In this document: in pieces, positions 9,686 through 18,917 of the stretch
Layout of the letters: each line of letters begins with the position of its first letter
Position numbering within the stretch: the stretch's first letter is position 1
DNA from: CAYTLW01 sp964438735
Lineage (GTDB): Bacteria; Myxococcota_A; UBA9042
NCBI GenBank assembly: GCA_964438735.1
Contig: CAYTLW010000024.1
Location: 13,248-77,247 of the forward strand
Length of the DNA stretch: 64,000 nt
Reading direction: 5' to 3'
The notes under the pieces: generated by a model
The model's database searches: none
Told to the model about the DNA's origin: nothing
The model's input: the letters and a program-made list of their open reading frames with translations, nothing else
Made by a program: the position numbers and the translations under genes

Positions 9686-12355
9686 TTACAGCCGCGCCCG
9701 GAAGCCGACTGTGGGCAGCACGTAGCGGATGGTCGCTCCGGTGGCGACCTCTTCGGGAAAGAGCGTCACGTTGCCGATGTCGACATAGAAGTCCAACAGC
9801 CATTCGCGCCACACGGCGCGCTTGTCGATCCGCACATCGATGCGCATGTAGCCCTCGCCGCGGGCGCTGTTGTAGCCGAACGTGGTCGTGGCCGGTTTGC
9901 CACTTTGATACTGAAAACGCGCCCCCACCTCCCAATTGCGCGGCAGGGGGATGCCGGCGACCAGGTTCAGCAGGTGGGTCCGGTCGAAGTCAAACGCCAC
10001 CCACGAGCCGTCTTTATGACGCTCCGACAGGGATAGGGTGTAGGAGAGCCAGCCGAAGACGCCGTTGCGCGCCTTGCGTCGCAGCAGGATCTCCAGGCCG
10101 TAGGCCCGGCCCAGCTGTCCCTGCAGCAGCTGGTCGAGCGCATAGTCCTCACCGTCGTTGGAGATCGCCTTCTCGTCGGGCAGCTCGCCCGGCCTCCTGG
10201 TCGGCGCCTGCCGCTGCACGTCCTCCAGGGGCGAGTTGATCTCGAAATCGAAGATGACCGGATCCATGTGGTTGTAGAACAGCTGCGCATCCAGGCTGAA
10301 CGTTTCGCTCAGGGGCATTTCCACGCCCAGCGTGGTCTGGATGGCCTCCAGCAGCCCGTAGCGCAGGGGCATGGTGTCGAGCCCGGGCACCGGCAGGAAG
10401 AAGCGCGGCGGCTGGTGGAAGAGCCCGACCCCGCCCTTGACCCACAACGCCTGGTCGTCGCGGGCCGTCGCGGTGGCTTCGGCGGCGAGGCCTGGGGTGC
10501 CCAGGCGGTAGCGCCACGTCAGCCGTGGATCGAATCCAGGGGCGGTGGTGTGGCCATCGTAGAGTACGTCCGTGCGTAAGCCTGGTCGGACCAGCAGGTC
10601 CTCCCAGGGTCGCCACAGGGCCTCGACCCAGACGGAACCGGAATAGAACTTGGACAGGTCATCGGCGAACACGTCTGCGTCCGGGCCCGGCGCCGCCTCG
10701 TCCGATGGCGACTGAACCGACGTGTCGCGGGCCAGGCCCTGGAATCCGAAGCGTACGTCCAGTCCCTCCTTGGGGCGCCACGACCAGCGCGCGCGAGGCT
10801 CGGCGATGAGCGAGCGGAGCCCGAACTCCGGGCCCAACACGGTGTCATCGAGACCGAAAACGAGGCGGTACAGTCCGCCGAACCTGCGCCGCTCGTGCTG
10901 GTAACGCAGGTCCAGTCGATGGAAGGACAGGCGCAGAACGGGCTCCAGGTCCCTGTCCGGGTTTTCCGCGGTGGGTTCATCCGGCCGTGCCGTGACCTCG
11001 TCGCTGGCCCCGAAAGCGAACACGGTGTAGCCGCTGTTCCGTGTGCCGCCATCCAGTCGGAGCTGGTAGTCCCAGTACGACAACGAGGCGTCGTCGGTGG
11101 CCAGGGACATCAGCACGCCGGGGTAGCCGATGCGCCCGGCGGCGGTCGCCGTGGCCTCCATGCCGGGTACCGGATGGCGCAACATGACACCGGTCTGCAG
11201 GAAGTTCAGGTCGATGTCGGCGAGCTTCTCGTCTTTGCGCGCCCTGCGGGTGCGGCCGTCGATGATGCCCGCCGTGTATCCGCCGTAGGGCACCGGGAAT
11301 CCGCCCGGATAGAACGAAATCTCGTCGATGAACGCCGGGTGGATCACCGACGGTCCAGCCAGCAGGTGGTAGAGCAGCGGCACGCGTACGCCATCGATCA
11401 GGAAGCCCGTGCTGCCCGGACTGGCGCCGCGCACCACCGGAAAGGGCAGCAACGCCATAATGGACGACACGCCGGGCAAGGTCTGGATGACCCGGAAGGG
11501 ATCGCCGAAGGTGCCGGGCACCTGGGTCAACTCGCGGCCGCGCAAGGTGGTGCGCGACACCTCGGTGCGTCGGCGTTCGCTGTAGACCACGATCTCGTAG
11601 GGATCGTAGCTGTCGCGCTCGACCAGGTAGGCGACCTTGAGCGATTCGTCGACACGCAGTCGCTCCATTTGCAGAAACGCCAGGTAGCCGGTGCCGTGGA
11701 TCGTCACCCGCGCGCGGCCGGCCGGCACCTTCAGCCGAAATCGACCGCGCTTGTCGCTCAGGGTCGTGTATCGGCGGCCGGAAACGCCCACCGCCACCGT
11801 CGCGCGCTGCACCGGAAGGCGGGTCCCCTTCTCGCGCAATCGGCCGACCAGCATGGCGTTGCGCGGCGGGCCCGTGGCCGCGGTGGTCTTGGGCGTGGGC
11901 CGACGTGGTGGCAGGAAGGTGTGGGCATAGCGGATGTCCACGGTCACCGGCTTGCCGCCGTAGCGCGCTGGCCGGAACATGAATCGCCCCGCCGCGTGTC
12001 GCACGGCGTTGTCGAAGATCGGCAGGCCCGGCCTGGCCAGCGTGACCTTGCTGACCTTGCCGTCCGGTCCGACCCGGATGATCACGCGCACGGTGATGGG
12101 GCCGTCATGGGCGGGCGCCCCCGAGGGATAAGGCACCGTGGTCGCCGTCAGGGCCTCTGGTGGCTCCAGGCTGGCCGGGGCGGGCGCGGCGGTCTGGCGC
12201 GGTTTGGGCGGCGGCGAGGCGGTTCGCAGGTCTTCGGACTGCGCCAGCGCATCTCCCAAGGACCCCACGAGCGCCAACCACGCACCAAGCAGCGCGGCCG
12301 CAACGCCCCCCCTGGTCGGCGGGCCCCGTCGGGTCGTGGCGGCCGTCAACGCCAT
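9686..12355 (-). CDS. TonB-dependent receptor with an N-terminal TonB-like domain
   Basis: The 889-residue protein begins with a signal peptide ending DALAQ. Residues about 60-150 resemble a TonB C-terminal domain (VRVIIRVGPDGKVSKVTLARPG... FRPARYGGKPV). About 165-255 is a carboxypeptidase-regulatory-like beta-sandwich (LVGRLREKGTRLPVQRATVAVG). About 260-390 is a plug domain (ELTQVPGTFGDPFRVIQTLPGV... STGFLIDGVRVP), and the rest is a 22-strand-type barrel ending in an aromatic-poor strand. It should import a scarce substrate across the outer membrane; the substrate is not evident. The ATG at 12355 is chosen because the signal peptide follows and the gene overlaps its upstream neighbour by 10 bp. 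The ExbB-ExbD-TonB genes directly downstream are its likely motor. Confidence 0.88.
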   Translation of the reverse strand: MALTAATTRRGPPTRGGVAAALLGAWLALVGSLGDALAQSEDLRTASPPPKPRQTAAPAPASLEPPEALTATTVPYPSGAPAHDGPITVRVIIRVGPDGKVSKVTLARPGLPIFDNAVRHAAGRFMFRPARYGGKPVTVDIRYAHTFLPPRRPTPKTTAATGPPRNAMLVGRLREKGTRLPVQRATVAVGVSGRRYTTLSDKRGRFRLKVPAGRARVTIHGTGYLAFLQMERLRVDESLKVAYLVERDSYDPYEIVVYSERRRTEVSRTTLRGRELTQVPGTFGDPFRVIQTLPGVSSIMALLPFPVVRGASPGSTGFLIDGVRVPLLYHLLAGPSVIHPAFIDEISFYPGGFPVPYGGYTAGIIDGRTRRARKDEKLADIDLNFLQTGVMLRHPVPGMEATATAAGRIGYPGVLMSLATDDASLSYWDYQLRLDGGTRNSGYTVFAFGASDEVTARPDEPTAENPDRDLEPVLRLSFHRLDLRYQHERRRFGGLYRLVFGLDDTVLGPEFGLRSLIAEPRARWSWRPKEGLDVRFGFQGLARDTSVQSPSDEAAPGPDADVFADDLSKFYSGSVWVEALWRPWEDLLVRPGLRTDVLYDGHTTAPGFDPRLTWRYRLGTPGLAAEATATARDDQALWVKGGVGLFHQPPRFFLPVPGLDTMPLRYGLLEAIQTTLGVEMPLSETFSLDAQLFYNHMDPVIFDFEINSPLEDVQRQAPTRRPGELPDEKAISNDGEDYALDQLLQGQLGRAYGLEILLRRKARNGVFGWLSYTLSLSERHKDGSWVAFDFDRTHLLNLVAGIPLPRNWEVGARFQYQSGKPATTTFGYNSARGEGYMRIDVRIDKRAVWREWLLDFYVDIGNVTLFPEEVATGATIRYVLPTVGFRARL

Positions 12356-13164
12356 GCCACCGTCCAGGTGCCGACCACGCCGTATTGCGCCCACCACTGT
12401 CGTCGCACGATGGCCGTGGCGGTGTCGGGTTCGACCCGGCCCAGACCCTCCTGGCAGCCCGTCCACTGGCCATCGACTTGGACCGAGAGGGTCGATGCGG
12501 CCAGCGGGCCGATGACGAAGGACCAGCCCAGGCGGACCAGGGCCTGGGTGCCGACGCCCGAGCAGTTGGGCAGCAGCGGATCGTTATCCGGCAACGTGTA
12601 GCTCGCGACCAGCTCGTCGCGCTGGGCGGCGTCGGGATCGGGCCGGTCGGCAGGCCCCTCGACGATGCCGGCAAATCCGACGCCGAACGCCAGTTCGAGG
12701 CCCTTCCAGATGTGCCAGGTCGGATCCAGCGTGCCCGAATAACGCATCCCGACCATGTCGCCGCCGGCGATTCCGTACTGAAACGAAGCCAGCAGCGACC
12801 AGTCGGCATCCAGGCGCGCGCCGACGCGCATGATGAGCACGTGCAGATCCGCATCCGGAGCGCCATCGAGCCCTGTGGCGGCGCCATAGCCATAGCCCAG
12901 CTGAAGGCGAAAGCCCGCCGTGCGCCACGCCGCCTGGTCGGCGATGGTGGGCAGCGAGAGCTTGAAGGGCAGGGCGTCGTCGTCATCGTCCGCTTGGGCC
13001 GGGCTCGCCGCAGCCGGCAGTTTTGCCGCAGCGGTGGGTGCTGCCGTTGCCATGCCGGGCCCCAAGCAGAGCAGGGCCATGCAGGCGAGCGCCGACGGCA
13101 CGACGAGCGCCGATGGCAGGACGAGCCGGGACACGTCGAGGTGGCGTCGTGAACGGGCCGTCAC
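12346..13164 (-). CDS. Secreted outer-membrane-type protein, family not recognised
   Basis: The 272-residue product uses a GTG that overlaps the previous stop (GTGA), implying translational coupling. A signal peptide (LVVPSALACMALLCLGPGMATA) and an acidic stretch (DDDDD) are followed by alternating strands (FRLQLGYGYGAATG, LHVLIMRVGARLDADWSLLASFQYG, LELAFGVGFAGIV, STLSVQVDGQW). That pattern fits a small outer-membrane barrel. It sits between a lipoprotein and the TonB-dependent receptor, so it may be an accessory factor of that uptake system; this is inferred from position only. Confidence 0.7.
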   Translation of the reverse strand: MTARSRRHLDVSRLVLPSALVVPSALACMALLCLGPGMATAAPTAAAKLPAAASPAQADDDDDALPFKLSLPTIADQAAWRTAGFRLQLGYGYGAATGLDGAPDADLHVLIMRVGARLDADWSLLASFQYGIAGGDMVGMRYSGTLDPTWHIWKGLELAFGVGFAGIVEGPADRPDPDAAQRDELVASYTLPDNDPLLPNCSGVGTQALVRLGWSFVIGPLAASTLSVQVDGQWTGCQEGLGRVEPDTATAIVRRQWWAQYGVVGTWTVAWR

Positions 13165-14315
13165 TTCTCGTCCTCGTCGATGGCCTCGACACCCAGACAG
13201 GGCCACCACTCGGGCGGGTTGTCGGTCTGATCCCAGTCGGGCTCCTCGCAGGCCGCCGTGTCGAAGCACCCCTTGAGCAGGAACGAGGTGATGCCCTTGC
13301 ACGGCCCCGGCGGATTGGCCACGACCAGCTCGTTCTCGCTCAGGCAGACCCACGGTTGCGTCAGATCCGCCTTCCACTCGGTGTCGTAGTAGCGATCATT
13401 GGTGGGTCGGCAGGCGAGATGGCCCACGGTCTGGGTGGCCTGCAGCGGTATGTGCACCACTGCCGCGTCCAGGTCGCTGACCTCGCAGCTCGCTTTCAGG
13501 ATCGTGCCGCCTACCTCGATCACCGAGAATCCCACCGGCGGCGGCTCGCAGCCGGTCATCGGGTAATAGAACGCGGCGGTGCCAAAGGTGCCCTCGCGAT
13601 AGGCCACGCGAACATGGGGCTGCAACATGGACACGAAGCTGGCGCCGTACACCTCGTCCGGGGTCTTGTCGTCGAATCCCGCCGCTGGGTTGCCGCCGGG
13701 CCCCTGGCCGCCCTTTCCGTTTCCGCCGCCGCTGCCCTCTCCTTGTGGTGGGTCGCCCGGCCCGGGCCAGTCCTCGCCTGGCGCAAAGTGTCGGCGGGAT
13801 CGGCGCAGATCGAGCGCGCCATTGCCGTTGCGGTCGTCGTAGATCACCACGCTGCCGTAGCCGGTACGCCCCTCGGGCGGCCCTACCAGCACTTCGGCTG
13901 AAGGCAGGTAGAGCAGGTCGAGCGCAGTGTGCCCACTCGTCGCCAGGGCGGCGCCGCTGCCGGCCAACTCGGGGGTGAAGCCGAGGGGATCGCTGCAACC
14001 CGCCTTGACCACGACGGTGAGGGAGGCCGCGGTCGGCAGGCCGATGGATAGGGGCGAGCCCCACTTCAGGCAGAATCGTTTCGGCGCCGGCACCGCGCCC
14101 CAGACCAGCGCCGTGCGCAGCCGTACGTTGGCCGGATCGCGCCCTGGAGCCAGCAAGCCGGAGAGATTGCCCTTCGACTGCACGCGCAGGGTCGCCAGGG
14201 GGATCAAGTCCTCATCCAGGCCGCTCAATTTGCCGCAACCGGACAGCACGGTCGACGCAATCGAGGTCAGGGTAAGCGCCGCAATCAAGAATGCGTTCAT
14301 GGACTTTACAGCCAT
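13161..14315 (-). CDS. Lipoprotein of the TonB-receptor operon
   Basis: This 384-residue protein has a signal peptide with a lipobox (TVLSGC) and lipidated Cys27. The rest is mainly beta and includes a Gly/Pro-rich low-complexity loop near 195-215, a calcium-loop-like DDRNGNGALDL, and about ten cysteines in the second half, several near the acidic C-terminus. It resembles no family I can name. A surface or periplasmic lipoprotein that helps the neighbouring receptor catch substrate, as SusD-like or HmuY-like lipoproteins do in other systems, is a hypothesis based on position. The start overlaps the upstream gene by 10 bp. Confidence 0.75.
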   Translation of the reverse strand: MAVKSMNAFLIAALTLTSIASTVLSGCGKLSGLDEDLIPLATLRVQSKGNLSGLLAPGRDPANVRLRTALVWGAVPAPKRFCLKWGSPLSIGLPTAASLTVVVKAGCSDPLGFTPELAGSGAALATSGHTALDLLYLPSAEVLVGPPEGRTGYGSVVIYDDRNGNGALDLRRSRRHFAPGEDWPGPGDPPQGEGSGGGNGKGGQGPGGNPAAGFDDKTPDEVYGASFVSMLQPHVRVAYREGTFGTAAFYYPMTGCEPPPVGFSVIEVGGTILKASCEVSDLDAAVVHIPLQATQTVGHLACRPTNDRYYDTEWKADLTQPWVCLSENELVVANPPGPCKGITSFLLKGCFDTAACEEPDWDQTDNPPEWWPCLGVEAIDEDEK

Positions 14316-14923
14316 CTCAGCACCCCCACGAGGGCGGAGAATCCCAGCCCGCCGCCGGCAGTCCCATGCCAGGACGGCCCGGCCAACGCGGCGATGCCCC
14401 AGCTGTCAAAGACACGTAACCGCGCACCAGCCATGATTTCGGCGGCCGGCAGCAGGGCCGTGGCATTCGACTCCTTCTCGCCGCCTGGCAAACGCCCACT
14501 CTGGTGACGCAGTCGCGTCTCGTGGACCAGCGTGGCGCCCAGCCCGCCCTGCAATACCAGCGCGCCTCGTCCCCGTTGTAGCGCCACGCCGCCGACCACC
14601 CGCGTGCGCCACTCCAGGTGGGCCACAGAGTTGCTCAGGTTGTTCTCGGCCGCCTGCGATACGCTGGTGACCAGGCCCCACGACAGCCAGCCCGCGCGGT
14701 GTACGCCGATGGCGCCACCCACAGACTGCCCCACCGGCAGCGCCGCTGGCAGGGCGGCCAGTACGCTGGTCTCCAGCAGCCAATCTGGTTCTGCGGAGGT
14801 TGGCGTGGCGTCAGCGGGTGCTGCGATGGCGTCAGGCGAATGATCGGGAGTGGCCTCCGCCGAGGCGGCATGGAGCAGGATCGCGCTTGCAACGGCCGTC
14901 ACGGCCAGGCGACTGCGAAGCAT
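14306..14923 (-). CDS. Small outer-membrane barrel-like protein, first gene of the TonB-receptor operon
   Basis: The 205-residue product has a signal peptide (LAVTAVASAILLHAASA). Gly-rich alternating strands follow (SVGGAIGVHRAGWLSWGLVTSV, VVGGVALQRGRGALVLQGGLGATLV, GIAALAGPSWHGTAGGGLGFSALVG), ending in an aromatic/hydrophobic residue (RWL), as outer-membrane barrels often do. The ATG has an AGGA sequence 7 bp upstream. It is probably the first gene of the run down to tonB, because the 85 bp upstream contains no gene. Function unknown. Confidence 0.7.
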   Translation of the reverse strand: MLRSRLAVTAVASAILLHAASAEATPDHSPDAIAAPADATPTSAEPDWLLETSVLAALPAALPVGQSVGGAIGVHRAGWLSWGLVTSVSQAAENNLSNSVAHLEWRTRVVGGVALQRGRGALVLQGGLGATLVHETRLRHQSGRLPGGEKESNATALLPAAEIMAGARLRVFDSWGIAALAGPSWHGTAGGGLGFSALVGVLRWL

Positions 14924-15008
14924 CGAACTGTCCTGTCGGGCCCTCTCCTTCCCCGTCGATGAACATACAACACCAGCGAGCCGGTTGCATGTCACCTGGA
15001 ACTGTTCG

Positions 15009-18000
15009 CTACGGCTTCGGACCCGGGTAGTACAGCTCGACAAACTCGTAGACGAAGTTGCCGCTGCCGGGCGAGTCGGAGAACTCGGAGATGTACAGGC
15101 CCGGCGAGACGCCGCCACCCTTCTGGCCGGCGCCTGGCGTTGGTGCGCTGCCGCCTGCGTCGGATACATTCCACGACCCGGCATCACCGGCGGGACCCAC
15201 CGGCACTTTGCGCTGGTAGTTGCTCTCGGCCTTGCCCTTGAGCGCGATCGTCGGGCCATCCAACGTGCCGCCCTTTGCGTCCTTGATGGTGAACGTCTCG
15301 TCGCCGTTGATGGACGGGATCTTGTCCTTGCCGTTGATGTAGATGACGTCGGCGGCCAGGGTCACCTTCCAGTGGGCCTCGAAGGCGGCTTTCTCCGCCT
15401 TGCGACCGATGACCAGATAGCCACCAACTCCGATCTTGGTGCCGTCCGGCAGGGTGAACTTCTTGTTGGAGCTGGCCTGGTGCAGGGTGAATCCACTCAG
15501 GTCCAGACTCAACGCGGAGGCGTCGACCACCTCGATCGTCGCCGTCGCCGCGCCGGCGCTGGTCTTGGCCGTCAGGGTGGCCTTGCCCGGCTTCGCACCG
15601 GCCGTGAAGGTGACGACCGCCGATTGCAGTCCCCCGGGCACCGTGACCGTGGCCGGCACGCTGCCCAAGCCGGCGGGATCCAGGGTAAGCGCGACCTCTA
15701 CGCCTGTGCTCGTTGCTGGCGTCGACAGGGTGACGGTGAACGCCGCGGCGCCCGAGGCGACCACCTTGGCCTGGTCGGGGCTGATGGACGCCACCGCCGG
15801 CATGGCGTTGGCGTCGAGGATGACCAGGTCGGTGGATTTGCTCTTGTCGCTCCCCTTGACGTGCGCGCTCACGGTGGTCGTGCCGGGCTTGATGCCCTGG
15901 ATCGGCACGCCGATCATGGTCTTGCCGGCCGGGATCACGAAGGGCCCGCCAATGACCTTGGCGACGGTCTCGTCGGCCACCTTCACCTCGACCGTCACAT
16001 CCTTGTCGGTATCGTGATCGAGCACGACCGTCAGGCCCTGGGGCAGGGTGGCACCCGAGGCGCCGGCGAACTGGAAGGCCTTGGCCGGCGTCAGCTTCAG
16101 GACTTCGGGCGGTCCGAGGGTCACGTCCTCCGGGCCGCGCGGCAGCAACTTCATGTAGCTGTTGCGATAGGTCACCGGGCCGATGATTTGAGGCAGGATG
16201 GCGCCCTTTGCCGGCAGCGGGTCGATATAGGGCATCTCGAAGGGCCACATGGAGTCGTCCACGCGCAGCCCGCCGGAGATCTCGATCTCGTTCTTGCCTT
16301 CGGTATCCCCATCGCCTGGGGTGGGCTTGTCGTCGGTGACCTCGGCGTCGACCACGCGGATCAGCAGGCCATCGTGCGGCGAGTTGTACTTGTCGGTGCT
16401 GGTCAGCTTCTTGATGGCGTCCAGGTCCAGCGTGCGCGGCTCGAACTCGGCCTTGTCGCCGGTGACCTTCCAGGTCGCGTTGGTGAGCTGGGTCTGGTTG
16501 TAGTAGCTGCCCAGGGCGCCCGAGCTGATGTCAATGACCTCGCCGACCTTGGGCAGATCGCCCTCGCTGCCCACGTAGACAAAGATGCCGCCATGGTCGG
16601 TGGCCGGAATGCCGTTCTTCTGCGCGAAGAAGCCGCCGTTGGCAGCCGCGGTCACCACCAGGCCAGCCAGGGCCACCTGCTGGCCCTGTAGCTCCTCCTT
16701 GGTCTTGGCGTCGGTCACGTCCACCAGGCATGCGGCGCTGCCGGGATTGGGTGATTCGGGGCACGGGTCGCAGACGTCGCCCTTGCCGTCCTTGTCCTTG
16801 TCGCCCTGGTCGGAGTTGCCCTTGTTGGGGCAGTTATCGTCGCTGCTGGGTATGCCGTCGCCGTCGGGATCGTTGGGGTCGAAGACCTTGCATTCGGTCG
16901 TGTCGGCATCCAGGGGGCAGGGGTCGCAGCTGTCGCCCTTGCCGTCGCTGTCCACATCGGCCTGCTTGCCGCCGTCCAGCGGGCGGACCGGGTTGAAGAC
17001 CGTGGGGCAGTTGTCGGCCTCGTTGGCGATTCCGTCGCCGTCTTTGTCCTTGGGATCGCTTTTGCCGGCGTACAGGCCCGAGCCGTCGACGCTATCTTCT
17101 TTGAGCGTGCGCGCGGGCACGCACGAGGGCTCGTCCTTCGGCACGCCGCAGAAGTACATCGGGTACCAGACCTTGCCCATATCGCTGAGCAGCTGCTTGT
17201 AGGTCTTGCCGAGGGTGTTCTTGACGCAGACGCCCTTGTCGACTCCGCAGACCTCGCCCAGGCTCTCGCAGGTGGGCTCCAGCTTGGAGACGATGGCCGT
17301 ATTGCCGGCCAGCACCTCGCCGCCGCGTACCACCAGGGCCACGTCGGTGGTCGTGGCGTCGACCACCGCGGTGTGTCCCTTGCGCCCATCCTTGCGGAAG
17401 ACGGCCAGGTCACCGGCGTAGCCGACCTTGAGCAGGCCGAGCGCGTCGTCGAAGCCCAGCGCACGAGCGCCGCCGATGGTCGCCATCTGCCAGAGCTGGT
17501 CGTCGCTGAAGGTGCCGCCGAGATGGTTGTCGTTGATGTACGCCGCGCAGGCCAGCTCGCGCAGCATGTTGATCGAGCCGCTGGGCACCCAGTCCGCGCC
17601 CAGGCCGATGCTGATGCCCAGGCGTTGCGCCAGCGCGACCCGCGCCGTGTCGCCGTACAAGCTCACGTTGGAGCGGGGCGACCAGATCATGCGCATCCCC
17701 TTGGCCGCCATGAGGCCAAAGTCGGTCGCGGTCAGTCCCACGGCGTGAATCAGGGCGCTGCGGCCGTCGATGCCCTCGACCGCGTCCGAACCCTGGCCGG
17801 TCAGGCAGAGGAACTCGTTGCGTGCCGCCTGGTCGATGCCCTCGGCCACGTGGGGCGCGTGTGCGTCGGCCCAGCTGCCCGGAACGCTGTGGATCTTGCC
17901 GTACTTGCAGCCCGACTTGAGCTTGGTGCCGCCGCTGTCGCCGAGCGGGAAGGTGTCGTAGGCGGCGCCGGGCTGACCCAGGCCGTTCTTGCCCTTGCCG

Positions 18001-18704
18001 GTGGCGTCCAGGTCACGCATCAGGCCGCTCAGGTCGCCCGAACCGAAGATCGCGGTGCTGCCGGTGAGCACATAGCGCAGCTCGCCGTAGGCTTTCTGAT
18101 CATCGGAAGCGCCACCGCCGGACACGCTCACCTTGGGGTTGCCATCTTTGCCCTTGCGCCAGTCGTGTCGATGCTCCCAGCGCAGGGCTGGATCGACGCC
18201 CGCCTTGGTAGCCACCCACGGGCTTCCATTGAGCCAGCCGACGTGGTTGTGGGCGTCGATGAGCCCAGGAGAGACGACAGCGTCCGGGCAGATCACCCAG
18301 GTCGCGTCCGTCGCCTTGGCCACGCAGCCGCACCCGACGCAGGTGATGTCACCCTTGGCGTCCAGCAGAACCGCGCCTCCCTCGATGACCTTGCCCGGCA
18401 GCAGCACGTCGGCCACCACCAGCAGGCCGGCGCCAGATTTTTCGACCGAGCACACCGCGTCGCCGGGCGCCTGGGCCGGCTTGGGCGTGTCCTCGCAGCC
18501 TTCGGTCGGCGTCACCGCCGTGTCCTTTTCACCCGTGCTGCCATCAGGCGTCAGGCCGGCGTCGACAGGGCCGCCATCGGTCGCCCCGGCGTCCTTGGCC
18601 GGGGTCGTGCCGGGGTCGTCCTTGTCTGAGCTGCACGCGGCGGTCAGCAAGAACATGGTCGCGGTCAGGGCTATCAGGGTCTTCAGGGGCAGTTTGGGGA
18701 ACAT
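15009..18704 (-). CDS. Lipoprotein amidohydrolase fused to calcium-binding repeats and a lamin-tail-like domain
   Basis: The 1231-residue protein has a lipobox ending TAAC (Cys24) and an Asp/Gly linker. Residues about 70-500 are an amidohydrolase-type barrel with the metal motif DAHNHVGW and later IHAVGL and GLGADWVPSGS, followed by the composite sandwich (GYAGDLAVFRKDG). About 560-680 holds thrombospondin type-3 repeats (DKDGDGIANEADNCP, DPDGDGIPSSDDNCP), which bind calcium. About 690-850 looks like an OB-fold nuclease-accessory domain (VALAGLVVTAAANGGFFAQ). Ig-like repeats follow, and about 1120-1230 resembles a lamin-tail domain (GGYLVIGRKAEKAAFEAHW). Hydrolysis of C-N bonds by a cell-surface enzyme is likely; the substrate is unknown. 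The ATG at 18704 is chosen because the lipoprotein signal follows. Confidence 0.82.
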   Translation of the reverse strand: MFPKLPLKTLIALTATMFLLTAACSSDKDDPGTTPAKDAGATDGGPVDAGLTPDGSTGEKDTAVTPTEGCEDTPKPAQAPGDAVCSVEKSGAGLLVVADVLLPGKVIEGGAVLLDAKGDITCVGCGCVAKATDATWVICPDAVVSPGLIDAHNHVGWLNGSPWVATKAGVDPALRWEHRHDWRKGKDGNPKVSVSGGGASDDQKAYGELRYVLTGSTAIFGSGDLSGLMRDLDATGKGKNGLGQPGAAYDTFPLGDSGGTKLKSGCKYGKIHSVPGSWADAHAPHVAEGIDQAARNEFLCLTGQGSDAVEGIDGRSALIHAVGLTATDFGLMAAKGMRMIWSPRSNVSLYGDTARVALAQRLGISIGLGADWVPSGSINMLRELACAAYINDNHLGGTFSDDQLWQMATIGGARALGFDDALGLLKVGYAGDLAVFRKDGRKGHTAVVDATTTDVALVVRGGEVLAGNTAIVSKLEPTCESLGEVCGVDKGVCVKNTLGKTYKQLLSDMGKVWYPMYFCGVPKDEPSCVPARTLKEDSVDGSGLYAGKSDPKDKDGDGIANEADNCPTVFNPVRPLDGGKQADVDSDGKGDSCDPCPLDADTTECKVFDPNDPDGDGIPSSDDNCPNKGNSDQGDKDKDGKGDVCDPCPESPNPGSAACLVDVTDAKTKEELQGQQVALAGLVVTAAANGGFFAQKNGIPATDHGGIFVYVGSEGDLPKVGEVIDISSGALGSYYNQTQLTNATWKVTGDKAEFEPRTLDLDAIKKLTSTDKYNSPHDGLLIRVVDAEVTDDKPTPGDGDTEGKNEIEISGGLRVDDSMWPFEMPYIDPLPAKGAILPQIIGPVTYRNSYMKLLPRGPEDVTLGPPEVLKLTPAKAFQFAGASGATLPQGLTVVLDHDTDKDVTVEVKVADETVAKVIGGPFVIPAGKTMIGVPIQGIKPGTTTVSAHVKGSDKSKSTDLVILDANAMPAVASISPDQAKVVASGAAAFTVTLSTPATSTGVEVALTLDPAGLGSVPATVTVPGGLQSAVVTFTAGAKPGKATLTAKTSAGAATATIEVVDASALSLDLSGFTLHQASSNKKFTLPDGTKIGVGGYLVIGRKAEKAAFEAHWKVTLAADVIYINGKDKIPSINGDETFTIKDAKGGTLDGPTIALKGKAESNYQRKVPVGPAGDAGSWNVSDAGGSAPTPGAGQKGGGVSPGLYISEFSDSPGSGNFVYEFVELYYPGPKP

Positions 18705-18917
18705 CTGGGCCTCCCGAGGGGATCTCTTGTCTGGGGCGTCGGCCAGACCCGGCCGATCCTCACGCGCCCGCCACTCTGCCTGTCTCGCTCGCCGTTGCCT
18801 AGTCCCTCCTGTTCCCCCACCCGCACCCGCACCCTCACCCGCACTCCCAGCCGCCCCCAACTCCCTCCCCGCCACCCCACAGTTGTACTTCCCCGCCCCA
18901 TCCCCGACTCTGCACCC

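Noticed and set aside
10895..12601. 568-codon plus-strand frame opposite the TonB-dependent receptor
   Set aside because: The receptor has a plug and barrel; this frame is antisense noise.
14924..15008. Cobalamin or other riboswitch ahead of the TonB-receptor operon
   Set aside because: The 85-bp space is too short and lacks the B12-box pattern.
14850..16691. 613-codon plus-strand frame opposite the amidohydrolase
   Set aside because: Arg/Gly/His-rich shadow of a gene with recognisable metal and calcium motifs.
17373..18629. 418-codon plus-strand frame opposite the amidohydrolase
   Set aside because: Same reason; no start site or motif supports it.
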